Shown: positions 28,505-37,024 of the stretch, piece by piece
Layout: each line of letters starts with the position of its first letter
Position numbering within the stretch: position 1 is the stretch's first letter
NCBI GenBank assembly: GCA_001942185.1
Contig: MKJV01000022.1
Span: 104,749-168,748, forward strand
Source of the DNA: Pseudonocardia sp. CNS-004
Lineage (GTDB): Bacteria > Actinomycetota > Actinomycetes > Mycobacteriales > Pseudonocardiaceae
DNA: 64,000 nt
Direction of reading: 5' to 3'
Made by a program: the position numbers and the translations under genes
The notes under the pieces: model-generated
What the model was told of the DNA's origin: nothing
What the model saw: the letters and a program-made list of their open reading frames with translations, nothing else
The model's database searches: none

Positions 28505-28720
28505 TCACGCCCCCGGGTCGAGCAGGGCGGCGATCCGGGCGACGAGATCCGGGTCGCCCGGATCGACCGGCCCCGTGGCGGGGAGGCGGACGATGCGGTA
28601 GCCCCTGGCGTCGAGCCAGGACGCGATGTGGGCCGGGGCCTCAGCGGCCGGGGCCTTGTTCGTGCCGTTGGCGAGGAAGTAGTCGGTCATCGCACTGCGT
28701 ATCACGGCGGCGGTGTCCAC
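28505..28720 (-). CDS. Small hypothetical protein
   Basis: A 71-residue acidic-to-neutral protein read from GTG 28720 (internal ATG 28690 is the alternative). It contains MTDYFLANGTNKAPAAEAP and ends DPDLVARIAALLDPGA. Base use fits a coding frame and the gene is co-oriented with the small membrane protein 28 bp downstream. No domain is recognised. Confidence 0.45.
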   Translation of the reverse strand: MDTAAVIRSAMTDYFLANGTNKAPAAEAPAHIASWLDARGYRIVRLPATGPVDPGDPDLVARIAALLDPGA

Positions 28721-28868
28721 GAACCCCAGGATGACGGTGGGGCGAGGTCGCGTCGTCACAGCTCGCAGCCATCTTCGGTACCGGCTGGCCGGAAGCCCGC
28801 GCCGACGGTGAGCCCACCTTCCGGCTACCTTCAATGTGCACGGTCGGCGCCGCTGCGATCCTGATCGC

Positions 28869-29240
28869 GTGGGGCGGTGCATGATCGTGGACGACAACGA
28901 GGGTTTCCTCGCGGTCGCCCGTGACCGCCTCACCCGTGACGGCATGGACGTCGTGGGCACGGCCAGCTCGCAGGAGGAAGCCCTCCAGCTGGCCGAAGAG
29001 CTGCACCCGGACGTCGTGCTCGTCGACATCAGCCTCGGCACCGAGAGCGGTTTCGAGGTCACCCGCAGGCTGGTGCACCACTTCCCGGACCTGCGGGCCC
29101 GGGTCGTCCTGATCTCCACCCGCGACCAGGACGACTTCGCCGACCTGATCGCGGCGAGCCCCGCGGCGGGCTTCCTCCCGAAGAACCTCCTGTCCGCACG
29201 TGCCGTCCGCGATCTGGTGGCTCCCGGGAACGGCTGCTGA
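28869..29240 (+). CDS. Stand-alone receiver-domain response regulator
   Basis: A single CheY-like domain of about 123 aa: CMIVDDNEGFLAVAR with the acidic pair, phospho-acceptor Asp in VVLVDISLGTESGFEV, the conserved Thr/Ser position in VVLISTRDQDD and Lys in GFLPKNLLSARAV. No output domain follows before the stop. GTG 28869 gives the usual few residues before the first strand; ATG 28881 is possible. No kinase is adjacent. The LuxR-type regulator next door is convergent, so the pair is not an operon. Confidence 0.85.
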   Translation: MGRCMIVDDNEGFLAVARDRLTRDGMDVVGTASSQEEALQLAEELHPDVVLVDISLGTESGFEVTRRLVHHFPDLRARVVLISTRDQDDFADLIAASPAAGFLPKNLLSARAVRDLVAPGNGC

Positions 29241-29246
29241 GGGCGG

Positions 29247-29900
29247 TCAGCGCTTCTCGAGGAACGTGAGCACCGCGAGCACGCGGCGGTGGTCGTCGTC
29301 GGTGTCGGGGAGGCCCAGCTTCGTCAGGATGCTGCGCACGTGCTTCTCCACCGTGCCCTCGGTGATCCACAGGCGGCGGGCGATCCCGGCGTTGGAGCGG
29401 CCCTCCGCCATCAGGGACAGCACGTCGCGCTCGCGCTCGCTGACCACAGCGAGCGGGTCGTTGCGCTTGCGGGCCGTGACCAGCTCCTGGACGAGCGCCG
29501 GGTCGACGACCGAGCCGCCCCTCGCGACCCGTTCGAGGGTCTCGATGAACTCGGCCACGTCGCTCACCCGGCTCTTCAGCAGGTAGCCGATGCCCCGCCC
29601 GCTGGCCAGCAGCTCCATCGCGTGATCGACCTCGGCGTGGGCCGACAGGACCAGGATCCCGGTGCCGGGCCAGTCGCGCCGGATCTTCTTGGCCGCGTCG
29701 AGCCCCTCGGTGGTGTGGGCGGGGGGCATCCGGATGTCGACGATCACCAGCTCCGGATCGGAGTCGTGCACCAGCTCCAGGAGTCGCGTGGCGTCCCCGG
29801 CCTGTCCCACGACGTCGAACCCGCTGCGATCGAGCAGGCTGGCAAGCCCTTCCCGGAGCAGGACGTCGTCGTCGGCGACGACAACCCGCAGCGCGGTCAT
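29247..29900 (-). CDS. NarL/LuxR-family response regulator
   Basis: 217 aa. Receiver domain: RVVVADDDVLLREGLASLL, phospho-acceptor Asp in LVIVDIRMPP, Ser in ILVLSAHAEVDHAM, Lys in GIGYLLKSRVSDV. Output: LuxR helix-turn-helix, LSLMAEGRSNAGIARRLWIT then EGTVEKHVRSILTKLGL. The ATG at 29900 opens directly at MTALRVVVADDD. No cognate kinase lies beside it in the window; the kinase at 62541 is of the OmpR-partner type and is not a likely mate. Targets are unknown. Confidence 0.9.
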   Translation of the reverse strand: MTALRVVVADDDVLLREGLASLLDRSGFDVVGQAGDATRLLELVHDSDPELVIVDIRMPPAHTTEGLDAAKKIRRDWPGTGILVLSAHAEVDHAMELLASGRGIGYLLKSRVSDVAEFIETLERVARGGSVVDPALVQELVTARKRNDPLAVVSERERDVLSLMAEGRSNAGIARRLWITEGTVEKHVRSILTKLGLPDTDDDHRRVLAVLTFLEKR

Positions 29901-29970
29901 GCGGCGATTATCGGCTGTCGGGCGTTCGCTGCCCATACCGAGGTGGCGCCGGGTCCGTTCTGGCGACACG

Positions 29971-31242
29971 TCACTCGGCCGTCTGCACCGCGGCCGGGCG
30001 CGCGTGCTGCTCCCGTCGCGCGACGACCGTGGTCAGCGCCGCGGCCACTAGGCAGGCCAGCGCCCCGAGCGCGAGGCCGGCGCGACCGCCGAGGTGCTGG
30101 CTGACGAACCCGGCGATCGGGCCGCCGATGGGTGTGGAGCCGAGGAACGCCACGGCCCACAGCGCCATGACCCGGCCCCGCATGTGCGGGACCGAGGTGA
30201 GCTGCAGGGTGCTGTTGCCCGTCGACTGGAAGGCGACGCTCGCGGCGCCCACGAGTGCCATCCCCGCCAGCGCGAAGCCCAGGGTGGGGGCGAGCGCGGT
30301 GGCGAGCATCGCCAGGCCGAACGCGGCAGCCGCGGCGGCGAGCGCCGGGAGCCCGGTGCGGCCCCAGGCCGCCATGCCCAGGCCGCCGACCACGGCCCCC
30401 ACACCCATCGCGGCCGTCAGGAAGCCGTACGTGCTGGCGTCGCCGGAGAAGGTCTCGCTCGCGAAGATCGGGAGTACGACCTGGAACTCGAAGGCGAGGC
30501 AGCCGACCAGCGCCATCGTGAGCAGTGGCACGGCCAGCGCGGGGGTGCGGCGGACGTACTCGAATCCCTCCCGCAGCTGGCCGGGCGCGCGCGGAGCGGG
30601 TGTCCAGGGGACGAGCGCGGTGAGGTCGAGGCGCAGCAGCGAGGCGATGACCGCCGCGAAACTCACCGCGTTGATCAGGAAGCAGACGGCCATGCCGCCG
30701 GTGGCGATCACGATGCCCGCGAGTGCCGGCCCGACGGCCCGGGCGACGTTCGCCAGCACCGAGTTGAGGCTGACGGCGTTGCGCAGGTTGTCGGGCCCGA
30801 CCAGTTCGAGCACGAACGTCTGGCGGGCCGGGTTCTCGAGACTGCTGACCGTGCCGAGGAGGAGGGCGAGCACGTACACGTGCCACAGCTGCACGGTGCC
30901 GGTGGCGGTGAGTACGCCTAGCACGAGTGCCTGAGCGGCCATCAGGACCAGCAGGCCGATCATCAGCCTGCGCTTCTCGAGCCGGTCGACGACCACACCC
31001 GCGTAGGGGCCGAAGAGCAGGATCGGGAGCGTCTGAAGGGCGACGACGAGGCCCACGGCGGTCGCCGACCCGGTGAGCTGCAGCACGAGCCAGGACTGGG
31101 CGATGGTCTGCATCCAGGTGCCCGCCATCGAGACGGCCTGGCCACCGATGAAGCGGCGGTAGTTCGGGGACGAGAGGGAAGCGAAGGTCTGGCGGCGCAA
31201 CGCGTCGAGCGGGGCGAGCGCGCGCTCGCCGATCAGCGTCAT
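29971..31242 (-). CDS. MFS transporter, enterobactin-exporter (EntS/DHA3)-like
   Basis: A complete 423-residue protein with twelve membrane segments. It opens ASLSSPNYRRFIGGQAVSMAGTWMQTIAQSWLV, the mark of the MFS_3/EntS-type group (SxxNYRxFxxGxxxSxxGxWMQ), with AGVVVDRLEKRRLMI as the loop 2-3 motif. Members export siderophores, macrolides or tetracyclines. GGAGAC precedes ATG 31242. A 32-bp perfect palindrome starts 9 bases upstream. It overlaps the end of the LacI-type frame by a few bases, but that frame may extend artificially. Confidence 0.88.
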   Translation of the reverse strand: MTLIGERALAPLDALRRQTFASLSSPNYRRFIGGQAVSMAGTWMQTIAQSWLVLQLTGSATAVGLVVALQTLPILLFGPYAGVVVDRLEKRRLMIGLLVLMAAQALVLGVLTATGTVQLWHVYVLALLLGTVSSLENPARQTFVLELVGPDNLRNAVSLNSVLANVARAVGPALAGIVIATGGMAVCFLINAVSFAAVIASLLRLDLTALVPWTPAPRAPGQLREGFEYVRRTPALAVPLLTMALVGCLAFEFQVVLPIFASETFSGDASTYGFLTAAMGVGAVVGGLGMAAWGRTGLPALAAAAAAFGLAMLATALAPTLGFALAGMALVGAASVAFQSTGNSTLQLTSVPHMRGRVMALWAVAFLGSTPIGGPIAGFVSQHLGGRAGLALGALACLVAAALTTVVARREQHARPAAVQTAE

Positions 31243-32294
31243 GAGGTCTCCGTATAGTTGCTTGCCAATAGGCAACTATACGCTTCACGCGGGGCGGGCC
31301 CCGTGCTTCCCCGCACGACGAGATGTGTGGCGAGTTCCACGCGCGGCGGCGGACCCGACGGCCGGTCGTCCGAGTCGAGCAGGAGCCGCACCGCCTCCGT
31401 GGCCATCCGGGCCATCGGCTGGCGCACCGTGGTGAGCGGCGGGGTCGTCAGCTCGCTGAACGCGATGTCGTCGAAACCCACGACGCTGAGGTCGTCCGGG
31501 ATGCGCAGCCCGCGCGCCGCGGCCTCCTGGTAGACCCCGAACGCCTGCATGTCCGACCCCGCGAAGATCGCCGTGGGCGGGTCGGGCAGGTCGAGCACCG
31601 CGCGGGCGCCTGCCTGGCCGCTGCTGGTGCGGAAGTCGCTGAACTGCACCAGCCTCTCGTCCACCGGGATGCCGGCCCGGCCCAGGGCGGCGCGGTAGCC
31701 CTCAACCCGCTGCTGGCTGCACATCAGCTCCGGGCGCCCGGACAGCACGGCGATGCGGCGGTGGCCGAGCCCGGCCAGGTGCTCGACGGCGGACAGCCCG
31801 CCTGACCAGTTCGTGGCGCCGACCGTGGCGAACGACGGGTCGCTGCCGCCCACCGGGTCGAGCAGCACCACCGGCGTGCGCAGCGCCCTGAGCTGCTCGA
31901 CCGTCCCCGGGGCCGCCTCGCTCACCACCAGCACGATCCCGTCGGAGCGCCGGTTGGCCAGCCGGTCGAGCCAGCGCCGGTCGCCCGCGGGGGCGTGCTC
32001 TGCCGAGGTGACGACGATCTGGCTGCCGACCTTGCGGGCCTCGGCCTCCGCGCCGCGCAGCACCTCGACGACCCACGGGGAGTCCAGGCCCGGCACCACC
32101 ATGTCGATCAGTCCGACCGGGCGCTCGCCGCCGGGCGTGCGCCGCTGGTAGCCGCGATCGACCATGATCTGCTGCACGCGCCTGCGCGTGGTCTCCGACA
32201 CGTCGGCCCGGCCGTTGAGGACCTTCGACACGGTCGGCACCGACACGCCTGCGGATGCGGCGATCTCGGCGATCGTCACGCGACGGCTGTGCAT
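31239..32294 (-). CDS. LacI-family transcriptional regulator
   Basis: About 351 aa. The N-terminal helix-turn-helix and hinge are classic: VTIAEIAASAGVSVPTVSKV, LNGRADVSETTRRRV. The sugar-binding domain follows (GLIDMVVPGLDSPWVVEVLR, AIFAGSDMQAFGVYQEAAAR, GLRIPDDLSVVGFDDIAFSE, LTTVRQPMARMATEAVRLLL). It is divergent from a GH3 glycosidase and should repress it and itself through the CGAAACTTTCG sites. The last 16 residues (YSCLLASNYTETS region) run through a palindrome that looks intergenic. A lost base could have removed an earlier stop, so the natural end may be near 31295. Confidence 0.9.
   Translation of the reverse strand: MHSRRVTIAEIAASAGVSVPTVSKVLNGRADVSETTRRRVQQIMVDRGYQRRTPGGERPVGLIDMVVPGLDSPWVVEVLRGAEAEARKVGSQIVVTSAEHAPAGDRRWLDRLANRRSDGIVLVVSEAAPGTVEQLRALRTPVVLLDPVGGSDPSFATVGATNWSGGLSAVEHLAGLGHRRIAVLSGRPELMCSQQRVEGYRAALGRAGIPVDERLVQFSDFRTSSGQAGARAVLDLPDPPTAIFAGSDMQAFGVYQEAAARGLRIPDDLSVVGFDDIAFSELTTPPLTTVRQPMARMATEAVRLLLDSDDRPSGPPPRVELATHLVVRGSTGPAPREAYSCLLASNYTETS
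31251..31282. promoter_or_regulatory. Perfect 11-bp palindrome at the MFS exporter start
   Basis: CGTATAGTTGC (31251-31261) and GCAACTATACG (31272-31282) around TTGCCAATAG; inside, TTGCC-AATA-GGCAA forms a second symmetric set. It is AT-rich, unlike its surroundings, and sits directly before the ribosome site of the exporter. The TAGTTGC...GCAACTA core resembles MarR-type operators. No MarR gene is adjacent, so the regulator is unidentified. Confidence 0.7.
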
Positions 32295-32308
32295 CACGGT
32301 CCTCCCGA

Positions 32309-32319
32309 CGAAACTTTCG
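32309..32319. promoter_or_regulatory. LacI operator copy 1
   Basis: CGAAACTTTCG, symmetric around one central base, 15 bp before the LacI start codon. Placement suits autorepression. Confidence 0.65.
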
Positions 32320-32398
32320 GCACTGCTGCTCCCCGTCGTGTGGTCTTGACGGGCAGCGAGGCCGAACCTACCGTCAGCGCGGCTGATCGCAAGTGTCA

Positions 32399-32408
32399 GA
32401 AACTTTCG
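32399..32408. promoter_or_regulatory. LacI operator copy 2
   Basis: GAAACTTTCG, lacking only the outer C of copy 1, 13 bp before the glycosidase start codon and about 90 bp from copy 1. Placement suits repression of the glycosidase. Confidence 0.65.
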
Positions 32409-32420
32409 AGAGATGAGTCC

Positions 32421-34750
32421 ATGAGCACAGACCTGTCGTCGCGTGTCTCCTCCAGCGTCTCGTCCCGAGTCTCCGAGCTCGTCGCCGGGATGACCCTGGA
32501 GGAGAAGCTCGCCCAGCTCGTGGGGCTGTGGGAGGGGCGCGGCGGGACAGGCGGGGGCGGCGACGTCGCCCCGATGCAGGACGCGATGCAGGCCGACGAG
32601 GTCGGGTTCGAAACTTTCGCCGCTCACGGCCTCGGTCAGCTCACCCGCCCGTTCGGCACGGCCCCCGTCGACCCGGCGGCCGGAGCGCTGGCGCTGGCCG
32701 CCCGGCAGCGTTGGCTGGTCGAGCACACCCGGCTCGGGATCCCCGCGCTCGTCCACGAGGAGTGCCTCACCGGCCTCGCCGCCTGGAAGGCGACGACGTT
32801 CCCGGCGCCGCCGTCGTGGGGTGCGAGCTTCGACCCCGCGCTCGTCGAGGAGATGGGCGCCGCGATCGGCGAGTCGATGCGCAGCCTCGGCGTGCACCAG
32901 GGCCTCGCGCCGGTGCTCGACGTCGTGCGCGACGCCCGCTGGGGCCGCGTCGAGGAGTGCATCTCGGAGGACCCGTACGTGGTCGGCACGGTCGCCGCCG
33001 CGTACGTGCGGGGCGTGCAGTCGACCGGTGTCGTCGCCACGCTCAAGCACTTCGTCGGCTACTCCGCCTCCCGCGCCGGGCGCAACCTCGCGCCCGTGCA
33101 CGCCGGGCCGCGCGAGGTCGCCGACGTACTGCTGCCGCCGTTCGAGATGGCCGTGCTCGACGCAGGCGTCGACTCCGTCATGAACTCCTACGCCGAGATC
33201 GACGGGCTGCCGGTCGCGGCCGACGCCGGCCTGCTCACCGGCCTGCTGCGCGATCGGTGGGGGTTCACCGGGACCGTGGTGTCCGATTACTTCTCCGTCG
33301 CGTTCCTGCAGACGCTGCACAAGGTGGCGGGCGACCTCGGGGACGCCGCCGCGCAGGCCGTCGCCGCCGGGATCGATGTGGAGCTGCCCACCGGCAACGC
33401 GTTCCTCGAGCCGCTGGCGCAGCAGGTCCGGTCCGGCGCGCTGCCGGAGGCCGTCGTGGACCGGGCCGTGGAGCGGGTGCTGCGCCAGAAGGCCCGGCTG
33501 GGCCTGCTCGACCGGCAGCCGCAGGACTACGCGGACGTCGACGTCGCGTCCATCGACCTGGACCCGCCCGCACACCGCGCCATCGCCGCCCGGCTGGCCG
33601 AGGAGTCGGTGGTGCTGCTGTCCAACGACGGCACCCTGCCGCTCGCGCCGCCGTCCCGTGTCGCCCCTTCACATATCGCCGTGGTCGGTCCGAACGCGCA
33701 CGACACCGCGGCCCTCTTCGGCTGCTACAGCTTCCTCAACCACGTGCTCGCGCTGCACGACGGCGTCGAGCCCGGCCTGGAGATCGCGAGTGTGCTGGAC
33801 GCGCTGCGCGCGGAGCTGCCCGCCATCGCGATCACCCACGCCCGCGGCTCGGGTGTCGACACCGACGACACCAGCGGCTTCGCCGAAGCGGTCGCGGCGG
33901 CGCAGGCCGCCGACCTGTGCGTCGCGGTCGTCGGCGACCGGGCGGGGCTCTTCGGCCGCGGCACCTCCGGCGAGGGCTGCGACGCCGACTCGCTCGACCT
34001 GCCCGGCGTGCAGCGGGCGCTCGTCGAGGAACTGCTGGCAACCGGAACCCCGGTCGTCCTGGTGCTGCTGACCGGCCGCCCGTACGCCATCGGCTGGGCG
34101 CTGGACCGGTGCGCGGCCGTCGTGCAGGCGTTCTTCCCGGGCCAGGAGGGCGCCGCGGCCGTGGCGGGCGTGCTGTCGGGCCGGATCAACCCGTCGGGCC
34201 GCTGCCGGTGAGCATGCCGCGCTGGGTGGGCGCCCAGCCCTACAGCTACCTGCACCCGCCGCTGGGCGGGGCGAGCTCGGTGAGCAACCTCGACACCGCC
34301 CCCGTCCGCCCCTTCGGCCACGGGCTGTCCTACACGACGTTCACCCACACCGACCTGCGCATCGCGGCACACCAGGTGCCCACCGACGGTGCGATCGTGG
34401 CGAGCTGCCGCGTGACGAACACCGGCGACCGCGCCGGGGCCGACGTCGTGCAGCTCTACGCCGGCGACCCCGTCGCGTCCGTGACCCGCCCCGTCGTCCA
34501 GCTGCTCGGCTACGCCCGCGTGCACCTCGAGCCCGGGCAGAGCGCAATCGTCGAGCTCGACGTGCCGACCCACCGGCTCGCGTTCAGCGACCGCCGCATG
34601 GTGCGGATCGTCGAGCCGGGCGCCGTGCAGCTGTTCGTCGGGCCCAGCTGCGCCGACCCCGTCCTCACGGCGGATGTGGAGCTCACCGGGCCCGTGCACG
34701 AGATCTCCACCGCCGACCGCAGGGTGGTGCGGGTGGAGGTCACGACCTGA
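32421..34750 (+). CDS. Glycoside hydrolase family 3 protein, beta-glucosidase/xylosidase type (one apparent frameshift)
   Basis: About 776 aa with no signal peptide, so probably cytosolic. The N-terminal TIM-barrel domain has VSELVAGMTLEEKLAQLVGL, PVLDVVRDARWGRVEECISE, ATLKHFVGYSAS and the nucleophile Asp in TGTVVSDYFSVAF. The alpha/beta sandwich follows (VVLLSNDGTLPLA, HIAVVGPNAHD), then a fibronectin-III-like C-terminus (FGHGLSYTTFTHTDLRI). It should release sugars from beta-linked oligosaccharides. ATG 32421 follows operator copy 2. The frame changes near 34200 (one base missing in PSGRLPVSMP). It is probably induced when LacI releases the operators. Confidence 0.9.
32609..32619. promoter_or_regulatory. 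LacI operator copy 3, inside the glycosidase gene
   Basis: An exact CGAAACTTTCG, encoding part of GFETFAA, 188 bp into the gene. An internal auxiliary operator is common in LacI systems because it allows looping with sites at the promoter. Confidence 0.5.
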
Positions 34751-34751
34751 A

Positions 34752-34954
34752 CGAGCGACGCCGACCCCGGCCGGTGGCCGTAGCGATCAGGGCCGCGACG
34801 CCGACCCGTCCGACGGGTCCTGATCGCCGGAAGTGGTGCCACGACGACTGATCTGTCGTCCCACCACCACTACCGACGATCGACGTCCACATGATCGGCC
34901 GAAGTGGTGCCGGCGAGCCACATCTGACGCTCTCCGACCACTTCCGGTGATCAC
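34752..34954 (+). repeat. 203-bp intergenic repeat, copy 1
   Basis: It begins 2 bp behind the glycosidase stop. Roughly 80-85% identical by eye to the reverse complement of 42831-43033, with the same length. The inner 135 bp are bounded by near-inverted ends (TGATCGCCGGAAGTGG ... CCACTTCCGGTGATCA) and contain further CCGAAGTGGT / ACCACCACT half-sites, so the RNA could fold extensively. No coding potential is recognised. It may be a MITE-like or 3'-end element. Confidence 0.7.
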
Positions 34955-34981
34955 GCACATCGTGATCGATGGTGCGGGACG

Positions 34982-36913
34982 TCAGAAGCGGCCGCCGCCA
35001 CCTCGGCGCCCGCGGCTGGACGAGCCGCCGAAGCTGCCCGACGAGAAGCCACCCCCGCCGCGGCGACGGCCCCGGTAGCTGCTGGCCGCGCCCGACAGGA
35101 TCCCACCGAGGATCATGCCCCCGATGTCGGCGCCCATGCTCGTGGTCGCGCCGGGGCGCGACCACTGCGACACGTCGGCGCGGGCGAGACGCAGTGCTTC
35201 CCGGGCGAGCGCGTCGGCCTGCTGCGCCTCCCGGAGCCCGGTGACCGGGTCCGGCCCGCCGGCCTGCTCCAGGTGTCTGCGGGCCTCCGCGAGCGGGTGC
35301 GGGCCGGTGCCCCGACCGCCCCGCGCCGGGTGGCGACGAAGTCCTCGGCGGCGGCGACGCCCGAGCGTGCGGTGAGCACGGCCGTGCGGTGAGCACGGCC
35401 TGCTCGCGCGCGGTCCGCGGCCTTGCGTCCGGCGTTCCGCGTCGGCGCGGGCATCGGCGATCCCCTGGTCGAGTGCGGTCCCGGCCTCGCCGAGCAGCCG
35501 CAGCGCCGCGACGGGGTCCGGGAGCGGCCCGCCCGCCGCCTCGTCGGCCGTTTCCACCGCGGCCGCGGCGCGCGCGACGACCGGGGCGATCGCGTCACCG
35601 GGCAGCGCGCGGGCCTCGGCGAGGTCCAGCTCCACCTCCGCGCGCGCCGCAGGCACCTGCTCGGCGGCCGCGACCAGCTCCGACTCGAGGCGCGCGATGC
35701 CGTCGAGCAGGGTCTCGGCCTGCGTGATCGCGTCCTCCGCGGCCCGGCCGTCCACGACGGCGGCCGCCGGGCCGGTGCCGGCCAGGTTCTCCCGGGCCTC
35801 CGCCAGCTCCGCCGCGGCCTCCGCGAGCAGTTCCCGGGCCTGGTCGATGTCGCCGTCGACCGGTTCGAGCGCGGTGGCCGCGTAGCGGGACCGCAGCGCC
35901 GTCCACTCCTCGTCGGCCTGCGGGACCCGCGCGTGGACGCCGTCGAGGCGGGTCTGCAGCTCGTCGACGAACTCCGGCGCCCGCGCCTCCAGACCGCGCA
36001 GGGCGTCGAACGCCTCCACCTGGCCGTCGAGCCGGTCGTCCGCTCCGGTGGCGATGCGGAGGATCTCGGCGTGCAGGGCGCGTTTCGCCGGCTCGTCCTC
36101 GGGCTGGTCGTCGTCGAGCTGCTGGCGCAGTGCGAACGCGCGGAGCATGTCGGCCCGGGACTGCTGGAGCGCCGCCTCGAACTCCGTGACGGCGTCCGGC
36201 CCGAAATGGGCCCGTGCCGCGGCGAGCTCCTGCTCGGAGGTGCGCACCGCGTCGTCGACCTCGATCAGGGCCGCGTTGGCCCGGTAGGTGAGGTCGGCGG
36301 TCGAGAGGTCCGGGAACTCGTCCGGCGGGGCGTCGGGGGCCGCGGGCTTCGCGGCGGCGCCGCGGCGCCTGCGGTAGAGGATGTAACCGCCGACGGCGAC
36401 CGCGCCGCCGACCACCAGCACGCCGAGCCCGGCTCCGCCACCGCCCCCACCGGAGCGCAGCCCGTCGGCCATCGCGACCGCTGCGCCGGCCCAGGCGTTC
36501 GCCGAGAGCCGCGGCTCGACGTCCTCCGTGCGGATCTCGTCCAACCGGGACTCGCCGACGGGGAAGCCGTCTGCGACCGACACGCCGTAGGCCCGGTCCT
36601 CGACGGCGACGGCGAGCAGTGCGTCCTCCTCGCCGAGCTGCGAGAGCTCGGCGGCCTGGTGGGCCCACTCCTCCCCACCCGCGCCGTCGAAGGACTCGAC
36701 GAAGACGACGAAGAGGTCGGCGTCGTTCTCGGCCCGCAGCCGATCGATCGCCGCCTGGATCTCCGCGGCCTCGCCCGGCGCGAGCACGCCTGCCCGGTCG
36801 GTGACGCGGTCGTCGAGCCGCAGCGGTGGTTCGGCCGCGGCGCCGCCGGCACCGAGCACGAGACCGGCCAGTACCCCGATCATCACCACGGCCAGCTGGG
36901 ACGGTCTGCGCAC
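34982..36913 (-). CDS. TPM-domain membrane protein with long coiled-coil region and Gly/Ser/Arg-rich tail (frameshift cluster)
   Basis: About 640 aa. A signal peptide (MRRPSQLAVVMIGVLAGLVL, AAAEPP) leads to an extracytoplasmic TPM domain (RVTDRAGVLAPGEAAEIQAA, DLFVVFVESFDG, LLAVAVEDRAYGVSV). One membrane helix follows (GAGLGVLVVGGAVAVGGYIL), then cytoplasmic Ala/Glu-rich helices and a tail of GGGGFSSGSFGGSSSRGRR type. TPM proteins are linked to photosystem repair in plants and to envelope maintenance in bacteria; here the role is unknown. The frame breaks between 35310 and 35440, where a 17-bp tandem duplication lies. GTG 36913 has GGAAG at 6 bases. Confidence 0.82.
   Translation of the reverse strand: MRRPSQLAVVMIGVLAGLVLGAGGAAAEPPLRLDDRVTDRAGVLAPGEAAEIQAAIDRLRAENDADLFVVFVESFDGAGGEEWAHQAAELSQLGEEDALLAVAVEDRAYGVSVADGFPVGESRLDEIRTEDVEPRLSANAWAGAAVAMADGLRSGGGGGGAGLGVLVVGGAVAVGGYILYRRRRGAAAKPAAPDAPPDEFPDLSTADLTYRANAALIEVDDAVRTSEQELAAARAHFGPDAVTEFEAALQQSRADMLRAFALRQQLDDDQPEDEPAKRALHAEILRIATGADDRLDGQVEAFDALRGLEARAPEFVDELQTRLDGVHARVPQADEEWTALRSRYAATALEPVDGDIDQARELLAEAAAELAEARENLAGTGPAAAVVDGRAAEDAITQAETLLDGIARLESELVAAAEQVPAARAEVELDLAEARALPGDAIAPVVARAAAAVETADEAAGGPLPDPVAALRLLGEAGTALDQGIADARADAERRTQGRGPRASRPCSPHGRAHRTLGRRRRRGLRRHPARGGRGTGPHPLAEARRHLEQAGGPDPVTGLREAQQADALAREALRLARADVSQWSRPGATTSMGADIGGMILGGILSGAASSYRGRRRGGGGFSSGSFGGSSSRGRRGGGGRF
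35366..35399. repeat. 17-bp perfect tandem duplication
   Basis: CGTGCGGTGAGCACGGC occurs twice head to tail (35366-35382, 35383-35399) inside the TPM gene. Seventeen bases break the frame; removing one copy restores REQAVLTARSGVAAAEDF. It may be a real slippage event or an assembly artefact. Confidence 0.75.
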
Positions 36914-37024
36914 GGCGACTTCCGCGATCGACACACCTCCATCATCGCGCCCCGGCGCGTGCGCCGGTCCACCGCCACCGGATTGGCCATCTGCCGATGC
37001 GGATCGATCACGCACGATGGGTGG

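Noticed and set aside
29971..31242. LacI protein as the regulator of the MFS exporter
   Set aside because: The palindrome at 31251-31282 does not resemble the CGAAACTTTCG sites that flank the LacI gene, so a direct link is not supported.
34752..34954. Insertion sequence remnant with transposase
   Set aside because: The repeat has no coding potential, and no transposase fragment is present in the window; it is kept only as an intergenic repeat.
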